Assembly (NCBI RefSeq): GCF_043951865.1
Contig: NZ_JBINJF010000013.1
Span: forward strand, 1 to 64,000
DNA length: 64,000 nt
Reading direction: 5' to 3'
DNA from: JAMQKA01 sp043951865
GTDB taxonomy: Bacteria; Bacteroidota; Rhodothermia; Balneolales; Balneolaceae
Shown here in pieces: positions 9,125 through 18,558 of this stretch. The translations under genes and the position numbers were made by a program. Each line of letters opens with the position of its first letter. The stretch's first letter is position 1. The notes beneath the pieces are model-generated. The model was not told the origin of the DNA. It was given only the letters and a program-made list of their open reading frames with translations, and did no database searches.

Positions 9125-9242
9125 AAGGAATGAGCGCTTTGCAATATCCTCAATTCCTCGTTCTGGGGGGAGTTGTACTCCCGCTTGACACCCAGTAGTA
9201 CAACAACCTCCCAACAACATAGAAGGTCCTGCAAAGGTCCCA
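9125..9242 (-). repeat. R3 intergenic repeat, copy A
   Basis: Read on the minus strand this matches 26204-26324 along about 120 bp. Both begin GGGACCTTTGCAG, contain the hairpin GGGAG-TACAA-CTCCC, and then read cagaacgaggaattgagga. It lies in the convergent gap between the AP2-domain gene and the M42 peptidase. No gene is seen in it. Confidence 0.72.
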
Positions 9243-9245
9243 GGA

Positions 9246-10322
9246 TCAAAATGTTGTAAAGGTCTGGTCCGGCTCCAGGCCGATGATGCTCTCCACCATC
9301 AGGTCGACAAGGGCATCCACATCACTCATCGAAGTCGTCTCCACGGGAGAATGCATATAGCGCAGCGGGAGCGATACCAGGGCACTGGGTATCCCCGTTT
9401 TTTGATAAAAAATACTGTCGGTGTCGGTGCCGGTACGCACGCTGTTGGCCTCGTGCTGCACTTCGAAATCCAGCTCTTCAGCCACCTGTTCAAGGAATTC
9501 CACCACTTTGGGATGGTTGGCCCCGCCATGCTGCAGGACGGGACCTTTACCCAGCTTGATCAATCCATGCTCTTTGTTGTTTATACCGGGAGAATCGGTG
9601 GCGTGGGTTACGTCGGTCACCAGGGCCATGTCGGGATGGTGGCGAAAACTCATCATGCGGGCCCCGTAGCCTCCGACCTCTTCCTGGACCGAGTTGAGGG
9701 CCAGCACGTTCACCCTGAGTTCATCTCGCCGCTCGTTCAGCTTTTTAACCGCCTGGGCAATCATATATCCGCCGATACGATTGTCGAGTGCGCGCCCGGT
9801 CAGTATCTGGTCCGATAGAAATTCAAAATCATCAGCATACGTTACCGGGTCACCGACCTGCACCATCTTGAGCGCTTCCTCTTTGCTGGAGGCCCCGATA
9901 TCTACATAAATATCTTTCCACGCCGGCTGGTCACCCCCGCCGTTTTTCTTGTCCTGCAGGTGGATTGCGGTATTACCGACAACCCCGGCAACAATCCCAT
10001 CTTTTGTGTGGATGAACACCCGTTTGGCACGGGCGATGGTAGAATCACTGCCTCCCAGCTTATTCAGATAAATAAAGCCGTCATCGGTGATATACTGCAC
10101 TATCATGCCGATCTCGTCGCAGTGTGCCTCCAGCATTACCGTAATGACATCGAAACTGGTATTCAGCCTGGCGACGGCCGACCCGTAGGCATCTGTTTCC
10201 ACCTCATCGGCATATGTCTCCACATAGTCGATCCAAACTTTTTGCCCGGCCGACTCAAACCCGGTGGGACTTGGGGTGACCAGCAATTCTTCCAAAAAAT
10301 CATATTCAGGACTGTCGTACAT
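9246..10322 (-). CDS. M42 family metallopeptidase (glutamyl aminopeptidase/endoglucanase-like)
   Basis: A 358-residue cytoplasmic dinuclear metallo-aminopeptidase, expected to form large tetrahedral oligomers and to trim peptides from proteolysis. Visible metal and catalytic residues: H67 in AHCDE, D180 in GRALDNRIGG, the catalytic glutamate pair E214-E215 in QEEVGG, D237 in VTDVTHATD and H324 in YMHSPVE. Length is normal for the family. It is a single gene, convergent with the AP2 gene, with repeat R3 ending 3 bp past its stop. Confidence 0.92.
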   Translation of the reverse strand: MYDSPEYDFLEELLVTPSPTGFESAGQKVWIDYVETYADEVETDAYGSAVARLNTSFDVITVMLEAHCDEIGMIVQYITDDGFIYLNKLGGSDSTIARAKRVFIHTKDGIVAGVVGNTAIHLQDKKNGGGDQPAWKDIYVDIGASSKEEALKMVQVGDPVTYADDFEFLSDQILTGRALDNRIGGYMIAQAVKKLNERRDELRVNVLALNSVQEEVGGYGARMMSFRHHPDMALVTDVTHATDSPGINNKEHGLIKLGKGPVLQHGGANHPKVVEFLEQVAEELDFEVQHEANSVRTGTDTDSIFYQKTGIPSALVSLPLRYMHSPVETTSMSDVDALVDLMVESIIGLEPDQTFTTF

Positions 10323-10500
10323 AAAACTGAACTTGCGTTAATATTCTTGCGTGTGGGATATCGTCTAAAACCACTTCCATAAACCATGAATATAATAATT
10401 CAACACAGACTGGCTAAATTAGTTTTGGCCGATTCCAGTTTTGATTTCAGATTGCAAGATCGCATTTTCAAAGTCTCCATTTGAGTATAATTCAAACGAC

Positions 10501-10947
10501 ATGATACGACCCGAACACCACCCGGCCCTCTTTCCTCACTGGATCACAATACCCGTCAGGTTTAGAGACCTTGACCCGTTAAATCACGTTAACAATGCCA
10601 TTTTCAGCACCTATTACGAGGAGGCGCGTATCCACTTTATCCGCCAGGTACCGGTCCTTTCCAAAAAAATAGAATCCGGGTACAGCTTTGTGCTGGCCAG
10701 CCTCCATATTGATTTTATTAAACCGGCCGAGTACCCGGGCGATCTGCTGATCGGTTCAGGCATCAAAAGTATCGGCAACACCAGCATTACCAGCTTCCAG
10801 GCCATTTATGATGCAGAAAACCACGCGCTGCTTTCCGTGGCTGAGGCCTCGGGTGTTTGGTTTAACCTGGAGACAAAACGCCCGACCCGCATTCCCGACA
10901 TTGGAGACAGCGATAAATTTGTGCTTAACGAGACGCTGTTTGAGTGA
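10501..10947 (+). CDS. Acyl-CoA thioesterase, 4HBT hotdog fold
   Basis: From the ATG at 10501 the product has 148 residues, normal for YbgC/FadM-type thioesterases. The active-site pattern RFRDLDPLNHVNN lies near the N-terminus, with the first Asp of DLDPLNH as likely catalytic residue. It would hydrolyse acyl-CoA or acyl-ACP thioesters; the substrate cannot be told. The frame runs 60 bp further upstream, but those residues are unlike the family. It is monocistronic. Confidence 0.85.
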   Translation: MIRPEHHPALFPHWITIPVRFRDLDPLNHVNNAIFSTYYEEARIHFIRQVPVLSKKIESGYSFVLASLHIDFIKPAEYPGDLLIGSGIKSIGNTSITSFQAIYDAENHALLSVAEASGVWFNLETKRPTRIPDIGDSDKFVLNETLFE

Positions 10948-11295
10948 TTTTTTTGCACCATCCTGATACCCGTTTTCTCCTCTCTCTTCTTTTTTCCAGA
11001 GAAGCCGGGCGGAGAGCTGGAAAAAATGGAACGCCCAAACATATTTTTTACCATTTCCCTGTAGGTCATACAAAACTGTTATTCCCAGAGGCCTTTGTAA
11101 AACCTTCTGTTTTGTTGGGATTCACAGAGCATCAAATAATCTTTAAAGCTCTGTCTATTACGGGAAAACTTTAGGGAGAAACAACTATGTACTATATTCC
11201 AAGCTTCTGCAAACGAGGCAGAGGTCCCCGACAGACGAGAGGGATCGGGCCCCTTGGCGCACGTAATTGCAATATTTTCAAAACAGCTGTACATA
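10948..11295. other. Intergenic region with no supported gene
   Basis: About 350 bp between the thioesterase and the HD hydrolase. A 42-codon frame starts at ATG 11187 after a purine-rich agggagaaa, but it is rich in Arg, Gly and Pro and runs into the HD gene start, so I do not call it. The stretch 11210-11260 (gaggcagaggtccccgac and neighbours) is GC-rich and could be a repeat fragment; no second copy was found here. Confidence 0.5.
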
Positions 11296-12561
11296 ATGGA
11301 CAAGAGCACCCAGTATAAAATATTCAACGACCCGATCCACGGCTTTATCTCCATTCCAAAAGGTACCATCCTGAGGCTGATTGACCATCCCTGGGTGCAG
11401 CGGCTGCGACGCATCAAGCAGATGGGACTCGGGTATCTCGTGTTCCCCGCCGCCGAACACTCACGTTTCTCTCATGCCATCGGGGCGATGGAGCTGGCCC
11501 AGCGCATCCTCAATAACCTGCGGGAAAAAGATACCACGATAAGTCCCGCCGAATATGAGGGCACCCTGATTGCAGTACTGCTGCACGATGTGGGGCACGG
11601 CCCCCTCTCCCACACGCTGGAGCACAACCTGATCAGGGAAGACTTTCACCATGAAATGATGACCCTGGCGATCATGAGAGAGCTCAACAAGCAGCTGGAG
11701 GGGACGCTGGACACGGCCATTAAAATATTTACCGATCAATACCCCAAAAAACCGTTTTTAAACCAGCTTATTTCATCTCAGCTGGATATTGACCGGCTCG
11801 ACTACCTGAAGCGGGACAGCTTTTTTACCGGGGTTTACGAGGGATCGGTGGGGATAGAGCGGATTCTAAAAACCATGCGGGTCCACAAGGGCAACATCGT
11901 AATTGAGAAGAAGGGAATTTATGCCATTGAAAACTACATCCTGGCCCGGCGGTTGATGTACATGCAGGTGTACCTGCACAAAACAGTGCTGGCGGCCGAC
12001 AAGCTGCTGCGAAATATCTTTACCCGTGTTCACCACCTCATCGACCGTGACCACGAGCTTTACTACCCCTCTCCTGCTCTAAAATTTTTCCTGGAGCAGC
12101 AGCCGAGCGCACACAAGGGAATCTCAAAAACGATGATCGAGCACTTCATCGATCTGGATGACAACGATGTCTTTATGAGTATCAAATACTGGCAAAAATC
12201 TGATGATCCGATCCTGGCCGATCTGTGCAGGCGGTTCCAGGCACGCACCCTGTTCAGAACCACCTTCCTGAAAAAAAATAAAAGTAAAAGGCTGCACCGC
12301 CAGGTACGGGCCAAAACAAGGGATTACCTTAAGTCAAAGGGGTTACCGCACGATGAACACGCCGCATCCTACTACTACTCATTTGATGAGAGCTACAGCG
12401 AGGCATACCGCTACGAAAGCGAAGGAATATGGATCCTGGAAGAGAAAGACAAGGCAGTGGAATTCTCCAAGGCCGCTGACACCAAAAATATTATCGCCCT
12501 TACCCAGCCCGTCGTAAAACCCTATGTCGTACACCTGAAAGCATTCGATGTGGAACAATAA
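11296..12561 (+). CDS. HD domain phosphohydrolase (dGTPase-like)
   Basis: From the ATG at 11296, 421 residues. The HD metal centre is visible: H55 in EHSRFSH, the HD pair at 97-98 in LLHDVGHGPLSH, and a distal Asp in QLDIDRLDYLKRD. This belongs to the YwfO/SAMHD1-like group that hydrolyses (deoxy)nucleoside triphosphates. The N-terminal YKIFNDPIHGFI and HPWVQRLRRIKQMG are characteristic. The true substrate is not determined. It has no operon partner. Confidence 0.88.
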   Translation: MDKSTQYKIFNDPIHGFISIPKGTILRLIDHPWVQRLRRIKQMGLGYLVFPAAEHSRFSHAIGAMELAQRILNNLREKDTTISPAEYEGTLIAVLLHDVGHGPLSHTLEHNLIREDFHHEMMTLAIMRELNKQLEGTLDTAIKIFTDQYPKKPFLNQLISSQLDIDRLDYLKRDSFFTGVYEGSVGIERILKTMRVHKGNIVIEKKGIYAIENYILARRLMYMQVYLHKTVLAADKLLRNIFTRVHHLIDRDHELYYPSPALKFFLEQQPSAHKGISKTMIEHFIDLDDNDVFMSIKYWQKSDDPILADLCRRFQARTLFRTTFLKKNKSKRLHRQVRAKTRDYLKSKGLPHDEHAASYYYSFDESYSEAYRYESEGIWILEEKDKAVEFSKAADTKNIIALTQPVVKPYVVHLKAFDVEQ

Positions 12562-12623
12562 TCCCATCCCGGCCACAACTCACAACCCAGGACCCACGAC
12601 TCACGACCAAAGAACACATCCCG

Positions 12624-13325
12624 TTAAAACTCGGCATACCCGGGTTCAAGCTCTCCCCTCCGCAACTCATTTACGAGCCGGTGGGCCGCACGCGTAGTTT
12701 CCGGCAGCTTGTATTTGGTGAGCGCTTTTCCCACGATGCGGAGAGTATCCTCAAAATCGACCTTGTGTCCCGGGGAGATAAAAATCGGATTCACATCGGT
12801 CCGGCTGCGCAGCACCATCCCGATCTTTTCTTCTCCCTCCGTCAGATACGAATAGCTTCCTTTTTGAGTCGCTGGTTCGTCGTAGGTGCCGGTTAACACA
12901 TTTTTCGCACATCCTATCGCGGGGTGATCGGTTAGTATCCCGAAGTGCGTGGCAATGCCCATCCTCCTCGGATGAGCGATGCCGTGACCATCCATGATCA
13001 GCACCTCCGGCTTGACCCGACACTGTTTCCATGCCTCCAACAAGGCTGGCAGCTCACGGAAAGCCAGCAGACCCGGGATATAGGGAAAGCTTATGTTGGT
13101 CGTAATGAGTGACCGGGCCCGTATATTAAGATCCGGTATCGACAATACCACAATTCCGGCGTGAACCGTATCCGATCCCCGGTTAAAGGAGATATCGGCC
13201 CCACCCACCGTACGAACTTCCCCTTTGTGGGGACTCAACTCAATTCGATCGCCAAGCTGATGCTGAATTTGGATCGCCTCACTGGGTGTGATATTTTCGT
13301 AATCGGTTGTTCCGGGTGAAACCAT
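12624..13325 (-). CDS. nfi: Endonuclease V
   Basis: Repairs deaminated adenine by cutting the second phosphodiester bond 3' of inosine in DNA. Catalytic acids are present: Asp in GGADISF, Glu in LAFRELPALLE, Asp in LIMDGHGIAHPRRMG. The wedge-type PYIPG motif is also present. I place the start at ATG 13325 (233 aa, normal for the family). Longer starts at 13397 or 13415 would overlap the divergent permease gene and add residues unlike the family. Confidence 0.92.
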   Translation of the reverse strand: MVSPGTTDYENITPSEAIQIQHQLGDRIELSPHKGEVRTVGGADISFNRGSDTVHAGIVVLSIPDLNIRARSLITTNISFPYIPGLLAFRELPALLEAWKQCRVKPEVLIMDGHGIAHPRRMGIATHFGILTDHPAIGCAKNVLTGTYDEPATQKGSYSYLTEGEEKIGMVLRSRTDVNPIFISPGHKVDFEDTLRIVGKALTKYKLPETTRAAHRLVNELRRGELEPGYAEF

Positions 13326-13395
13326 GTTGTATCGGTCAAAAAATTTGCTTAACTGATGATATCGGGGCGGCCTCCAACTTGAATTGTTTATAATC

Positions 13396-14688
13396 ATGCT
13401 CAATAATTTTTTCAAGCTGAGTCAGCATAATACCACGATTCGCCGGGAGATCGTAGCCGGGTTTACGACCTTCCTGACGATGGCCTACATCATTGCCGTG
13501 AATCCGAATATACTGGCGGAGGCGGGAATGGACAAAGGAGCCCTTATTACCGTAACTGCTCTGACGGCCTGTGTCGGTACGCTGCTGATGGGCCTGTGGA
13601 TCAACGTACCGCTGGCGATGGCCCCGGGCATGGGCCTCAACGCTTTTTTTGCCTACACGCTGGTAGTGGGAGAAGGACTCAGCTGGCAGACCGCGCTGGG
13701 GGTTGTATTTATCTCCGGCATCGCCTTCCTGGTGCTTGCCGCTTTCGGCTTCCGTGAAAAAATTGTCAATTCCATTCCCCGCTCACTCAGGCTGGCGATT
13801 CCAGGCGGAATCGGGCTTTTTATCACATTTATCGGCCTGCAGAACATGGGACTGGTCGTACAGAGTGATTCCACCCTCGTCACCCTCGGAACCTTCGGTC
13901 CCCCGGTGCTGCTGGGACTAACCGGCCTGCTAGTCACCCTGATCCTGGAAGCGCGCAAGTGGCGCGGCTCTATCCTGACCGGCATTGTCGTTACCACGGG
14001 GCTGGGAATCCTGGTACAGGAAATAGAGATGCCCGCGGCCATCATTTCCATGCCTCCATCGATAGCTCCCACCGCCTTTGAACTCGATATTGCCGGGGCT
14101 CTCCGATGGGGACTATTTGGTGCCATCTTCTCCTTTATGTTTGTAGATCTGTTCGACTCGGTCGGCACTATCGTTGCCTGCTCCTACGAGGCAGACCTCG
14201 TGGAAGAAGACGGCAGCATCAAGAACATCAGCAAAATGCTTGGGGCCGATGCCATCGCTACCTCGATTGGCGCCCTGCTGGGCACCAGCACTACGACCAC
14301 CTATGTGGAATCGGCCTCCGGCATTGAAGAAGGGGGACGCACGGGACTTACGGCGGTCACCGTCGCCCTGCTTTTCCTGGCCGCCCTTTTCTTCGCTCCG
14401 GTTATAGCCGTAATACCGGGTTATGCCACTGCTCCCGCGTTGATCATCGTGGGATTGTTTATGTTCAGGAACCTGCGGGAGATCCAGTTTGAGAACCTGG
14501 AAGACCTCGTTCCCGCTTTCATGACCATCAGCCTGATGCCGCTGACCTACAGCATCAGCATGGGACTTACCTTCGGCTTTATTTCATTCATCCTGATTAA
14601 GCTTGTCACCGGCCGTGCAAAAGAGATCGCCCCGGTGATGTGGATCATCGGGATCTTTTCAGTTCTGAATATCTTTCTCACCATGTAA
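13396..14688 (+). CDS. NCS2 family purine permease (AzgA-like)
   Basis: About 430 residues with 12 or more predicted membrane segments. The motif GMGLNAFFAYTLVVG and the segment LFDSVGTIVACSYEADL are typical of the AzgA-type branch, which imports adenine, guanine or hypoxanthine with protons. The ATG at 13396 is preferred; the frame also opens at a TTG at 13384. It is divergent from endonuclease V, with about 70 bp for both promoters, and is followed 10 bp later by a PLP decarboxylase gene. Substrate among the purines is not certain. Confidence 0.87.
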   Translation: MLNNFFKLSQHNTTIRREIVAGFTTFLTMAYIIAVNPNILAEAGMDKGALITVTALTACVGTLLMGLWINVPLAMAPGMGLNAFFAYTLVVGEGLSWQTALGVVFISGIAFLVLAAFGFREKIVNSIPRSLRLAIPGGIGLFITFIGLQNMGLVVQSDSTLVTLGTFGPPVLLGLTGLLVTLILEARKWRGSILTGIVVTTGLGILVQEIEMPAAIISMPPSIAPTAFELDIAGALRWGLFGAIFSFMFVDLFDSVGTIVACSYEADLVEEDGSIKNISKMLGADAIATSIGALLGTSTTTTYVESASGIEEGGRTGLTAVTVALLFLAALFFAPVIAVIPGYATAPALIIVGLFMFRNLREIQFENLEDLVPAFMTISLMPLTYSISMGLTFGFISFILIKLVTGRAKEIAPVMWIIGIFSVLNIFLTM

Positions 14689-14698
14689 CATTTTTGAT

Positions 14699-16120
14699 AT
14701 GGATTCAACCCAATTTCGCAAGGAAGCACACAAGCTGGCAGACTGGATGGCCGACTATTTTGAGCAGGTCGAAGACTACCCCGTAAAACCGGAGGTCCAG
14801 CCCGGTGACATAATACAACAGCTGCCCGAATCTCCTCCCGACAGCGGCGAATCTTTCGATAAAATCTTTAAAGACTTTCAACAGGTCATCATGCCGGGAA
14901 TGACACACTGGGAGAGTCCCAGCTTCATGGGATACTTCCCCGCCAATAAAAGCTACCCGTCCGTGCTGGCGGAGATGCTGACCGCAACGCTCGGTGCCCA
15001 GTGCATGAGCTGGGTGACCTCCCCCGCCGCCACGGAACTGGAGGAGCGCGTAATGGAATGGCTGCGTGACATGATCGGGTTGCCTGCCCATTTTTCCGGG
15101 GTTATCCAGGATACCGCTTCCACCTCTACCCTGGCCGCACTTTTGATGGCCCGCGAACAGGCCACTGATTTTGAAGTTAATAAGGCGGGATTTTCCTCCC
15201 GCCGCCCCCTGGCCGTGTACTGCTCTTCCGAGACACATTCCTCCATAGAAAAGGATGTGAAAATCGCCGGTTTCGGGCACAAGTATTTACGGAAGATTCC
15301 GGTCAACAGCGATTTTTCGATAAATATCCAAGCCCTGGAAAAAAAGATCCAGGCTGACCTGAAGCAGGGCATTGAACCTACATGCGTGGTAGCAACATTG
15401 GGCACCACCGGATCCACGGCTGTCGATTCGCTACCGGAGATTGCCGACATTTGCAGGCGGTACGACATCTTTCTCCATGTAGATGCCGCCTATGCCGGAA
15501 CTGCCCTGCTGCTACCCGAGCACCGGACCATGATTGAGGGGATAGAGCAGGTAAATTCATTCGTCTTTAATCCCCACAAATGGATGTTTACCAATTTCGA
15601 CTGCTCTGCGTTCTTTGTACGAGACCAGTCCCTGCTGGTGCGAACATTTGAAATCATGCCGGAATACCTGAAAACGGCAGAGGATAAGCGGGTCAGGAAT
15701 TATCGCGACTGGGGCATTCAGCTTGGCCGTCGGTTTCGAGCGCTCAAACTCTGGTTTGTCATCCGCGATTTCGGGGTAAAGGGACTGCAGGAAAAAATTC
15801 GTTTGCATATCAAGCTGGCGCAGGATCTGGAACAGGCCATCCGGCAGGCGCCCAATTTTGAACTGCTGGCTCCGGTGCCGTTTAACCTCCTCTGTTTCCG
15901 CTACCATCCGGCCCATCTTTCCGATGAAAAAAAATTAAACCGACTAAACAAAACACTCTTGGAACAAATAAATAAGACCGGAGAGCTCTTTATCACCCAT
16001 ACAAAACTCAGCGGGCGATATACCCTCCGCATGGTGATAGGAAATACTCACGTGGAACAGCGACATGTGGAACAGGCCTGGAATGTAATATCTGAACAGG
16101 CGGCAAAACTTCGTGAATAG
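14699..16120 (+). CDS. PLP-dependent aromatic-amino-acid-type decarboxylase (group II)
   Basis: A 473-residue fold-type I PLP enzyme. The PLP lysine is K294 in FNPHKWMFTNFDCSAFFV, preceded by HVDAAYAGTALL, whose Asp binds the PLP nitrogen. ETHSSIEKD carries the ring-stacking His. The N-terminal region (FRKEAHKLADWMADYFEQVEDYPV) matches aromatic-L-amino-acid decarboxylases such as DOPA or tryptophan decarboxylase. The likely reaction is amine formation from tyrosine, phenylalanine, tryptophan or DOPA; the substrate is inferred only by family. It begins 10 bp after the purine permease and may be cotranscribed. Confidence 0.88.
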   Translation: MDSTQFRKEAHKLADWMADYFEQVEDYPVKPEVQPGDIIQQLPESPPDSGESFDKIFKDFQQVIMPGMTHWESPSFMGYFPANKSYPSVLAEMLTATLGAQCMSWVTSPAATELEERVMEWLRDMIGLPAHFSGVIQDTASTSTLAALLMAREQATDFEVNKAGFSSRRPLAVYCSSETHSSIEKDVKIAGFGHKYLRKIPVNSDFSINIQALEKKIQADLKQGIEPTCVVATLGTTGSTAVDSLPEIADICRRYDIFLHVDAAYAGTALLLPEHRTMIEGIEQVNSFVFNPHKWMFTNFDCSAFFVRDQSLLVRTFEIMPEYLKTAEDKRVRNYRDWGIQLGRRFRALKLWFVIRDFGVKGLQEKIRLHIKLAQDLEQAIRQAPNFELLAPVPFNLLCFRYHPAHLSDEKKLNRLNKTLLEQINKTGELFITHTKLSGRYTLRMVIGNTHVEQRHVEQAWNVISEQAAKLRE

Positions 16121-16167
16121 CCCGCACATCCGCTCATTTTTTCTTACATATACCGGATATTGTCAAG

Positions 16168-16211
16168 AGGGTTTTACACAAGTATTTTTAATTGTCAACC
16201 CTGTTTTTTTT
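16168..16211 (+). terminator. Possible terminator after the decarboxylase gene
   Basis: AGGGTT (16168-16173) pairs with AACCCT (16197-16202), followed by g and eight T. The loop is long (about 23 nt), so this is weaker than a canonical terminator. Confidence 0.5.
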
Positions 16212-16380
16212 GCACGAATTTAAAATGTGTATTCACAGGGCATCAGCTCTTTTTCGAATTCGCTCTTGCCAGGTCTGCGGAAAAATCCCCGGCTTTTAAA
16301 ATGGCTCTTGGAATTCGCCAGTATTGCTTATCTTTATAGAGCTCATTTCGATCAATGTATTTATAAAGTGATGCCAGAAT

Positions 16381-17388
16381 ATGGATAATGAAGCTCCCAT
16401 TTACGACAACCACGGCCGGCCCATCACCTACCTGCGCCTCTCTGTGACCGACCGGTGCAACCTGCGGTGCAAATACTGCATGCCGGCTGCAGGCATCAAT
16501 TTCCTGCCGAGAGAGGAGATCCTTAGTTATGAGGAGCTGGAACGCATTGTCAGGATCCTTGTCGATTTGGGCATATCGAAAGTGCGTATCACGGGGGGCG
16601 AGCCTTTTGTCCGAAATGATCTGATCGACTTCCTGGAGCAGATCAGCCGGCTGGAGGGACTCGAAAAGATTGCACTGACCACCAACGGAACGCTGCTGGC
16701 GCCCCACATCCCAACACTGGAGGAGCTTGGTATCAGCTCCATCAACCTCAGCCTGGACAGCCTGGACCGGAAACGGTTTGAAGAGATTACGCGACGCGAC
16801 CAGTTTAAGAAGGTGATGGAAACGTTTCACCTGCTGACCGAAAGCTCGATCCCGTTCAAGATCAACGCCGTGGTGATGGAGAATCAGAACACCGAAGATA
16901 TCATCCCCCTGGCCGAGTTGACACGCGACTACGCGGTATCTGTTCGCTTTATCGAGGAGATGCCGTTCAACGGGGAAGGCGGAAATGACTCAGTGTTAAC
17001 CTGGACACATGATAAAATTCTTGACCACCTAAAAGATTATTACCCCGATCTGGAGCAGATGCAAGCCGGTCCCCATTCCACTTCCACCAATTACAAGGTA
17101 CCGGGTTACCGGGGGAAGCTGGGTATCATCGCCGCCTTTAGCCGCACGTTCTGCGGCACCTGCAACCGAATAAGAATTGATGCCCAGGGAACGCTGAAAA
17201 CCTGTTTGTATGACAGCGGCGTGCTCAGTATCAAAAAATTTATCCGTGACGGGGCCACTGATGCGGAAATCATCAAGCTCTTCCGGCATACTTTTGCAAA
17301 CCGGGCGAAGGATGGTTTTGAGGCGGAGCAACGCAGGAAAGAAAATCATAATCCCATCCGTGAATCGATGTCGCTAATCGGTGGATAG
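16381..17388 (+). CDS. moaA: GTP 3',8-cyclase MoaA
   Basis: A 335-residue radical-SAM enzyme that with MoaC turns GTP into cyclic pyranopterin monophosphate, the first step of molybdenum cofactor synthesis. The SAM cluster cysteines C26, C30 and C33 sit in TDRCNLRCKYCMP. The second cluster lies in FCGTCNRIRIDAQGTLKTCL. The C-terminus ends ...SMSLIGG, the family's GG tail that inserts into the active site. No other mo genes are nearby, so the rest of the pathway lies elsewhere. A short coding-like remnant follows in the same frame after the stop. Confidence 0.96.
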   Translation: MDNEAPIYDNHGRPITYLRLSVTDRCNLRCKYCMPAAGINFLPREEILSYEELERIVRILVDLGISKVRITGGEPFVRNDLIDFLEQISRLEGLEKIALTTNGTLLAPHIPTLEELGISSINLSLDSLDRKRFEEITRRDQFKKVMETFHLLTESSIPFKINAVVMENQNTEDIIPLAELTRDYAVSVRFIEEMPFNGEGGNDSVLTWTHDKILDHLKDYYPDLEQMQAGPHSTSTNYKVPGYRGKLGIIAAFSRTFCGTCNRIRIDAQGTLKTCLYDSGVLSIKKFIRDGATDAEIIKLFRHTFANRAKDGFEAEQRRKENHNPIRESMSLIGG

Positions 17389-17574
17389 AAGGATGAAAAC
17401 GGCTGCCAACAACTTTCTGCCTGGGTACATCTCGCATATTTTCAACAAGGTGCTGAAAACCTGGATATTGCGCCCGTGGGTGCTCCCGATTCCAACGAAC
17501 TCAACAATATAGATCGATCTGTGGAGTATATCCGGGAAAAGTCCCCCTTCCGCACATTTGTAGTCGTTGCCTGA
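17389..17574 (+). pseudogene. Coding-like remnant downstream of moaA, unidentified
   Basis: After the moaA stop the same frame stays open for about 60 codons with protein-like composition (for example AYFQQGAENLDIAPVG and VEYIREKSPFRTFVVVA), ending in TGA at 17572-17574. There is no ATG in the frame; one GTG is internal. This looks like the 3' end of a gene whose 5' part was lost, but I cannot assign a family. Chance is possible. Confidence 0.35.
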
Positions 17575-17629
17575 AATAAGTTACTTTTCGTTTCATCGAA
17601 TTTTAATCCAAAAATAAAAGGGGCTCGCT

Positions 17630-18469
17630 ATGACTTCATCTGAACCACTCACCAATTTCACAGCCCTGGCATTTGAAAGCCGCCGGGCCGACACCACGGC
17701 AAAATTACTGCAGCGCCAGGGCGCCCACCCTATTTCAGCGCCCTCCATGCAAGAGGTACCACTGGAAAATCATACCGCTGTTTTTACCTTTGCAGAACAG
17801 TTATTTGCGGGTGAAGTCGACATCCTGCTCTGCATGACGGGGGTAGGAACGGACATGCTTGTCAAGACCATGAAAACCAAATACGACTGGGAAAAAATCC
17901 ACGAGGCCCTTTCCGGTATTATCGTTCTTTCCCGGGGACCCAAGCCGGCAAAAGTTCTTAGAAAACTCAAGATCCCGATTGATATAAAGGTACCGGAACC
18001 CAACACCTGGAAGGAGCTCCTGGAAGCGCTCGACAGTAATGAACAAACAGCTGATCTGGGCGGGAAAACGGTTGCCATCCAGGAGTATGGGGAGCCCAAC
18101 GAAGAGCTGAATGAGGAGCTGAAAAAGCGTGGAGCCAAGCTGCTGCAGACCTCAATCTACCGCTGGGCGCTGCCCGACGACCTGGAGCCGCTGAAAGAGG
18201 GAATTCGCGCCATACTCGACGGGAAAGCAGATGTCGTTCTGTTTACCAGCAAGACCCAAGTGACCCATGTCATGAAAGTGGCGGATACGGTAGCTTCCAA
18301 AGAGAAACTGCGTGAGGCCCTGGAACATGTCTTCGTCGCCTCTATCGGACCGGTATGCTCCGGGGGATTGAGATCGCACGGCATTGAGCCCGACTTTGAG
18401 CCCTCTCGCCCCAAGCTGGCTATCTTTATCAATGAGATCGCCGAGGAGCTGCCCAAAAGGATGAACTGA
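17630..18469 (+). CDS. hemD: Uroporphyrinogen-III synthase (HemD-like)
   Basis: 279 residues with the two-lobed HemD pattern. The first lobe has LAFESRRADTTAKLLQRQG and LLCMTGVGTDML. The second has VLFTSKTQVTHV, and ASIGPVCSGGLRSHGIEPDFEPSRP near the C-terminus. The enzyme cyclises hydroxymethylbilane with ring-D inversion on the path to heme, siroheme and cobalamin. It is slightly longer than the typical 250 residues. It stands apart from other hem genes in this window. Sequence conservation in the family is low, so the call rests on the terminal motif and length. Confidence 0.82.
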   Translation: MTSSEPLTNFTALAFESRRADTTAKLLQRQGAHPISAPSMQEVPLENHTAVFTFAEQLFAGEVDILLCMTGVGTDMLVKTMKTKYDWEKIHEALSGIIVLSRGPKPAKVLRKLKIPIDIKVPEPNTWKELLEALDSNEQTADLGGKTVAIQEYGEPNEELNEELKKRGAKLLQTSIYRWALPDDLEPLKEGIRAILDGKADVVLFTSKTQVTHVMKVADTVASKEKLREALEHVFVASIGPVCSGGLRSHGIEPDFEPSRPKLAIFINEIAEELPKRMN

Positions 18470-18558
18470 TCGGCTACGCTATCAGCATTTCGTGAAATCT
18501 TTCAGGGTATAGCAGCCCTGCCTTTAATCGTTCAATCCGAAATGACAAAAACAATACA

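Noticed and set aside
8594..9220. A 208-codon minus-strand frame across the AP2-domain gene and R3 copy A
   Set aside because: It spans repeat DNA and the opposite strand of a better-supported gene, and its sequence shows no recognisable domain.
11187..11315. A 42-codon frame with a purine-rich leader before the HD hydrolase
   Set aside because: Short, low-complexity Arg/Gly/Pro content, and it runs into the HD gene start in another frame.
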